From contig NC_080426.1 of assembly GCF_029873635.1 (NCBI RefSeq), positions 51,412,093 through 51,476,092 on the forward strand: a DNA stretch of 64,000 nucleotides. Reading direction: 5' to 3'. This DNA comes from Malania oleifera. Lineage: Eukaryota; Streptophyta; Magnoliopsida; Santalales; Ximeniaceae. The position numbers were made by a program, and so were the translations under genes. Below the pieces are notes generated by a model that had not been told where the DNA came from, ran no database searches, and saw only the letters and a list, made by a program, of their open reading frames with translations. Positions 58,825 through 64,000 of the stretch are shown here, piece after piece (position 1 is the stretch's first letter; each line of letters starts with the position of its first letter).

Positions 58825-61800
58825 ATGGGGCATTCAGTTGAAGTGACGAAGGACTGGAATGGGATCGACCAGGTTGTGCTTCGGAATGCGCGAGGAGCTT
58901 CAGCACAGGTTAAGCACTTAAGGCTTTTGTTTTCATCACCCATTTCTGCTACTGGCTCCACTGAAGAGATGCAAGAGATCTTTTTTTTTTTTATAAAAAA
59001 TTTTTTTGTGAGTGAATGGAGATGGTAATGAAAGATTTCTTGTTTTTCTAATGGAGAATTTTTAACTGTGATGATCCAGGTGAGCTTGCATGGAGCGCAG
59101 GTCACTTCGTGGAGGAGCAATCAAGGGGAAGAACTTTTATTCACTAGTAGTAAGGTGGTGTTTTCTAATTTATTTTGAACTTTAGATTGGTCTCCTACTC
59201 CCTGGTTTTGGTATATTCTTCGTTCAATTTTCTTACCGTTTGATGTTTAATTTCTATTGGTATATTCTTCGTTCAATTTTCTTACCGTTTGATGTTTAAT
59301 TTCTATTCTTACACTAGTGTATAGCCTTGTGATTTCTTAGCTCTGTCAATATAACTTTTGCAGGAAATAACTGTAACTCTGCTGACCCAATCATTTTTTT
59401 TTTTTTTAAAGGACAAAAAAAACTGAAAAGGTGGTGCCTTAGGTTAGGGCTTGCGCAAGAAGCGTGCTTGTGGTTTGAATGCCCCTTCCCCCTGCCACGG
59501 CACTACCTTATCTAAAAAAATCATTTTGAAAGCATTTTTAGGTCATTAGGGCTTTTGTTTAACCATCTCCTCACATCGATGTCTGATGGAATTCTGCATA
59601 ACGTTTGCTGTCTTCTGTGTTAAATATGGAAATCGAGCAAATCAACTGTCTTATAGACTTGCTGTAAAAACTTTGAACTATATTGGCTGATTAAGAAAGA
59701 AGATGAAAATAATTAAGGACATGCTTGATGATTTTGGGAATAGATTTGAAGAACAGGGATTATTTTGATTCTATGCTCTTTTTGGCTCTGTTTTAGCTGA
59801 TGGATCGTGTTGTTTCCAGTTGATCAATAAAATCTTGACTCACCAAAAACAGAAAGCTCTAACTTAGCTGATAGTTTGAAGATCATCCAGCATGAATTAT
59901 TTTCTTGCCATAGGGGCTATTATAGTATATGACCTGTTTTGATGGGCATACTGTAGTTATTTTGTTCCATTGAAGGTTAACCAAAATGAATTTTCCATTT
60001 AGATGTGCGATTGTCATAAGAAAACTTTTTCTAACCAGGCTGTCTAAGAGTGGCTTATTATTTGGGATTTTTAGGAAACGGTGATTATTTTTGTAAATAG
60101 ATTTTATTCTGACGTTTTGTGCTAGAGATGCCAGACTGATTCATCACCTGTTTTTTCACTAATCATAGGCAATCTTTAAGCCGCCTAAAGAGGTGCGAGG
60201 AGGCATCTCTATTTGTTTCCCACAGGTAAATTCAATAATTTGTGTTTAGTGTAGCAAATAAAAACCATAAACATCTTGTGCTGATTGGTTTTATTAAATG
60301 GTCGTCAAGTTTGGGAACTGTGGATCACCAGAGCAGCATGGACTAGCAAGGAATAAGATTTGGACAATAGACAAAAGTCCTCCACCGTTTGGCTCTGATG
60401 ATTCTTATGGCAAATCCGTCATTGACTTGCTACTTGTACCATCTGAAGAGGATAAGAAGTACTGGCTGCATAGGTATGAGCTCAGATATTGTGGGGTCCC
60501 AACAGATTTCATTGAACCCCCTATATCAGTTTATAATATTTGAAGCTGAAGTGATTGTCAAGATTCTGTTCATTGGGTTTCTAATTCTGCAGACTCTTTC
60601 ACACTCTACAATCTACATCAAACTGGGTTTCTGCAATTATGAATATCCATCTGCATTCTTGTATCATTTTTGTCTGGTTTGCATAAAATTTAGAAAAGGG
60701 AACACAAGGTTTCTGTTTTTTGTCAACGTTTAAGGATTTTAATATTATGGTTGAACATGAAGGGAACCTCCAAATTTTGATTATGAGATTTTAACCTTAT
60801 TGAAATATTGGGGATTTGTACTCAAATGTTACAAACCGTGTGGAACTGTTGTCATGGAATTCATTGAATTGGTTTGAATGGGGTTTCAGCCTGAAGATGT
60901 TGTAGATTGAGGACTCATGTTGAAAATTTTGTTGAGCATATGGAAAGCATTATCAACCTTGATCTTTATAGACATGTTTGATTGAGTTGTAAATTTTGTA
61001 CATGTCTAACTGATTTCTTGTTGCTGTCTTGCTGACCAGCCTTTTTTTCTTTCAGTTTCGAGTTCCGGCTTAGGGTGTCTCTTGCAACAAATGGAAATCT
61101 AACTATGACATCGCGCATTAGGAATGTCAATGGGAAGCCATTCAGTTTCTCATTTGCATATCACACATACTTTTCAGTCTCTGATATAAGGTATGGAGTA
61201 TTCTTTGTTCATTTTAAACTTCTCTGGCTTCTAATAGTTACATGGAATGAATGCCCTCCTCTCTCGCACACAACACACTCAGATGGACTTGCATGCCTAT
61301 ATCTAATATTTTGATATCCAGGAAGAAGCTAGTTTGAGGTGAATTGAGGCTCTATTTTCTTCCTTTTGGTTCTTGGACATGCCATAATGAGATTTATAGG
61401 TCTTAAACAAGATTCTTCCTCTAAACTAGAATCTTTTATCAATTATGAATAGATCAAGTACTTCAAAAAAGAAAAAAGAAAAAAGAAAAAAGAAAAAAGA
61501 AAAAAGAAAAAGGTGACACAATCAGAAGAGGACAGCAACTAAGGACTATAAAGAACATATTTGAATGAAGTTAATGCTGTCTACTAGATGTTACTGCTTA
61601 TCAGCAAACATAGAAAATATTGAGATTGCATATAATTCGTGTATGATTGATGCATTTGCAAAATTTAAAAAAGTTTCTTAAAAGCATAATGTGCATCTTT
61701 CTGCCATTATTATTTACCTTTTTCTTTTTTCCTTATTCTCAATTTTATTTTTCATTTTTTTTTTTTCAAAGGAAGAGTATTTGGCTGCCAGGAGGCTAAC

Positions 61801-63493
61801 TGGGCCAACATGAAGTTCCAAGTTTTTCTTCTAATAGTTGGTTTGGACTCATTTTCATGAATGTAATTTTTACCTGCAGTGAAGTGCGGATAGAAGGGTT
61901 AGAAACTCTTGATTACCTTGACAGCCTCTGCCAGAAAGAACGTTTTACGGAACAAGGTGATGCAGTAACTTTTGAATCTGAGGTAAATCCTCTAGATTTT
62001 AGTTTGATGAGTATACTTTAGTGTTAACCAAAAAAAATCTGTCTGATGATTCTGAGTTGCTGGAGTAACCTGTACTCTATCTAGATTATTAATTGAATGA
62101 GGAAAATTGAGTGAACCGGGATCAACCTGGCCGAACATGGTCCAACCCGGCCAGACCTGGTAAGTTCACTGGGCTGACCTCCTTTACATTAAAAATAAAA
62201 ATGTTGCAATTTTGCTGTCACGGCAGCTAGAACCCGGGACCTGAAGTTTGTGAAAGAGAACCCTTGTTGTAGAACCTAAAGCCTTATTTGAAACTTCAAA
62301 ATATTAGGAAAAGTAACGGAAAATATGAAGGAACCCAAATTTTTAATACTTGGTTATGAAAAGTGAATAAGGAAATAAAATATATAACAAATCAATTTAC
62401 TCATTAGCATTTAATTTTTCTAATTTTTGCACCATACTGAACAAATTTTTATTTTGAATGTTATTTAATGTAGAAAGAAAATATAATAGAAGATGAATTT
62501 CCTTATTTCCCTTTCATTTTTTTTTCTTCAAATAAAATCCTTGATACAATCAAAGCATAAATAAATTCTAACTGGATAAAACTTTATATTAGTATTGTTT
62601 AATATTTATTAATTAATCTAAAATTTTTACTCTTTGAAATAAATTCAAAATATTAATCCCCTCACTATATTATTTAATACTAATTTAGATTTTGATGATA
62701 ATAATAATTACCAACATCATCAATAAACCCTTTTTATAATACACACACACACACACACATACCTGGTGGCCTTGCTGATCCAACCAGTCAAACTGACCTG
62801 GTGGCCTTGCTGGGTTGGTATCAGTCTAGGTTTTAAAACCAAGCTGAGGATTCTGAGTTGGATCTTGCTTGAGTTGCCTGACCACAAAGTGTTGACTTTA
62901 TACAACTTCTGACCAGATCTTTATCTTGTTAGCAAGAAACTATTTAAATTAAAATTTCTAGAAGGTAGAATGACATGAGATTACAATTGAGGCTCAACTT
63001 TATATTTCCGTTTTCACAATGTCTTCAGAAAACCCAGTTGGAATTTCTTTGCACATACTTGCGTTAATTACCAAAAAGGAAATTTATAGAATTTTCCAAT
63101 TTTTGCATTGAGTGATACATTGACAGGAGTCAAAGAAATCAGTCATGGAGTTAATCTGCTAATATTCCTTTTCTTTTAAATTGATAGGATGCTGCTTGAA
63201 ATTATTACTTTTTCAGTAGTAAAATACTGAAGATAACTTTTTCAGTAGTAGGATACTGAAGATAATATGGTCCTACATATTGAGCTAGTTGGTGAAAAGG
63301 GTTAACAGTGCTAGTTTCAAGAAGTTAGGAATTTATGCTCGTGTCAAGTTAAATGAATGTTTTATTTTCTTACTTTCTGCTTTTCGGCTGCAGGTGGATC
63401 GAGTTTATCTTAGTTCTCCAAACATAATTGCTGTTCTCGATCATGGAAGGAAGCGGACATTTGTTATGAGAAAGGAAGGTCTACCAGATGTTG
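58825..63493 (+). CDS. Glucose-6-phosphate 1-epimerase-like protein, 5' part of gene (seven coding exons)
   Basis: The aldose-1-epimerase-like (galactose mutarotase superfamily) enzyme interconverts the alpha and beta anomers of glucose-6-phosphate. Exons with GT-AG borders and matching phases are 58825-58908, 59080-59154, 60169-60225, 60310-60473, 61056-61190, 61880-61982 and 63394-63493, 239 codons plus one base. The start MGHSVEVTKDWNGIDQVVLR is typical of plant members. Then come SLHGAQVTSW, RGGISICFPQFGNCG, QHGLARNKIW with a conserved His, FAYHTYFSVSDI with the His expected to be catalytic, EGLETLDYLD, and VDRVYLSSPN. The gene runs on past the window: the last ~70 family residues, starting with the VVWNPW block and including the likely catalytic Glu, are not present. 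No stops or frameshifts were seen, so it is probably functional. Confidence 0.92.
59208..59305 (+). repeat. Exact 49-base tandem duplication in epimerase intron 2
   Basis: A unit beginning ttggtatattcttcgttc occurs at 59208-59256 and again at 59257-59305. Confidence 0.9.
59398..59518 (+). mobile_element. Possible SINE-like insertion in epimerase intron 2
   Basis: AATCATTTT occurs on both sides (59389-59397 and 59519-59527) like a target duplication. The insert contains tggtttgaatgcc, similar to a tRNA-type B box, and ends in an A-run. Left-hand T and A runs blur its 5' limit. Confidence 0.35.
61465..61512 (+). repeat. (GAAAAAA)n repeat in epimerase intron 5
   Basis: About six heptamer units of aaaaaag. 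Confidence 0.85.
62095..62880. repeat. Possible decayed transposon in epimerase intron 6
   Basis: A CC/GG-rich left part (aaccgggatcaacctgg, aacccggccagacctgg) and a right part (acctggtggccttgctg twice, then ggttttaaaacc) surround AT-rich sequence. The gene intron here is unusually long (61983-63393). This resembles plant fold-back elements with gaaccgg/ggttttaaaacc ends, but no TSD was found. Confidence 0.3.
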
Positions 63494-64000
63494 GTCAGTC
63501 ATCCTTTGATGTGTTAAATATCGAGAAGAAAAAACTTCTTTAAATCACATTCCATACATAGCATGTTTTGTGGAGATGAATAATACCGTGCACACTTTAC
63601 AAATTATGTATCTTTGACATACAAATCCGATGAAGTATACTGTTTCCAAATCATCGGGGTATGGAAAGTCTAAGTCCTCTGGAACTATGCCACTGCTTTA
63701 TGCCATTTTTTAAAATATGTTTTTGATACCAAAGTCATCTGATGATGATCATAAGTAGCTGTCCAAGCTGAGAATTCTTGTTGATTGAGCAAAACCATCA
63801 CTACTCTGCTATTTTATGCCACACAATATGCTATGAATGATCAACTGTAACATTGAAATTTGTGCTCCTGGCTGCTCTTCTCTGTGAACAGCTGGTTTCA
63901 GGACGGAACAGATTGGTCTAAAGCACATACGGCTTTCCCATACCATGCGTAAATTAGAATGTCTGCTTGATTGTCATCAGCCTTGGTCCATAATGGCAAT
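63494..64000 (+). other. Start of epimerase intron 7
   Basis: Begins with the donor gtcagtc. The VVWNPW exon that should follow is not found before the window ends. Confidence 0.6.

Noticed and set aside
58758..59120. 120-codon minus-strand frame over epimerase exons 1-2
   Set aside because: Antisense shadow of real exons and of the GA tract.
1..64000. tRNA, rRNA, CRISPR or bacterial-type features
   Set aside because: None seen. The tggtatcagagc words are retrotransposon primer sites, not tRNA genes.

Overview
The window is nuclear DNA of a dicot-like flowering plant. It is AT-rich, its genes have GT-AG introns, and it is dominated by LTR retrotransposons with tRNA-iMet primer sites. There are no bacterial operons, tRNA genes or CRISPR arrays. 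Two real host genes were recognised, both on the + strand and both cut by the window edges. On the left are the last three coding exons of the DNA-repair factor XRCC4 (894-2320). On the right are the first seven coding exons of a glucose-6-phosphate 1-epimerase-like gene (58825-63493).

Between the genes lies a retrotransposon nest that can be resolved from terminal dinucleotides, primer sites and target-site duplications (TSDs). Copia element C (18236-55325, minus strand, TSD GTATC on both sides) is the outer layer. Ty3 chromovirus B (19977-39090, minus strand, TSD ACTAA/TCTAA) sits inside one LTR of C. Ty3 element A (22077-30745, plus strand, TSD CGACT/CAACT) sits inside B. Ty3 element D (40538-50314, plus strand, TSD CTCCC on both sides) sits in the internal region of C. 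To the left, a truncated SIRE-type copia element E (about 9301-16150) carries a 2.85-kb solo Ty3 LTR, G (12845-15697, TSD ATTTG on both sides), inside its gag. A minus-strand copia gag fragment with its LTR, F (16929-18218), abuts the nest. To the right are a probable hAT-type MITE (55581-56108) and an LTR-like remnant (about 57228-57700).

All element genes are dead, but they died in different ways. D keeps one reading frame across its whole gag-pol and is broken by 24 in-frame stops (21 TAG, 3 TGA, no TAA) plus missense changes. A has stops and frameshifts. B is a chimera with a second, diverged gag-protease segment between primer site and gag. C has lost all of pol and keeps only a rearranged gag. 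The LTRs carry palindrome clusters of different sequence at the same place, upstream of the TATA box.

The stretches 2321-9300 and 56117-57800 hold no gene I can recognise. They contain simple repeats, a large degenerate fold-back, a small tandem duplication and one histidine/proline/tyrosine-rich segment of unknown nature.
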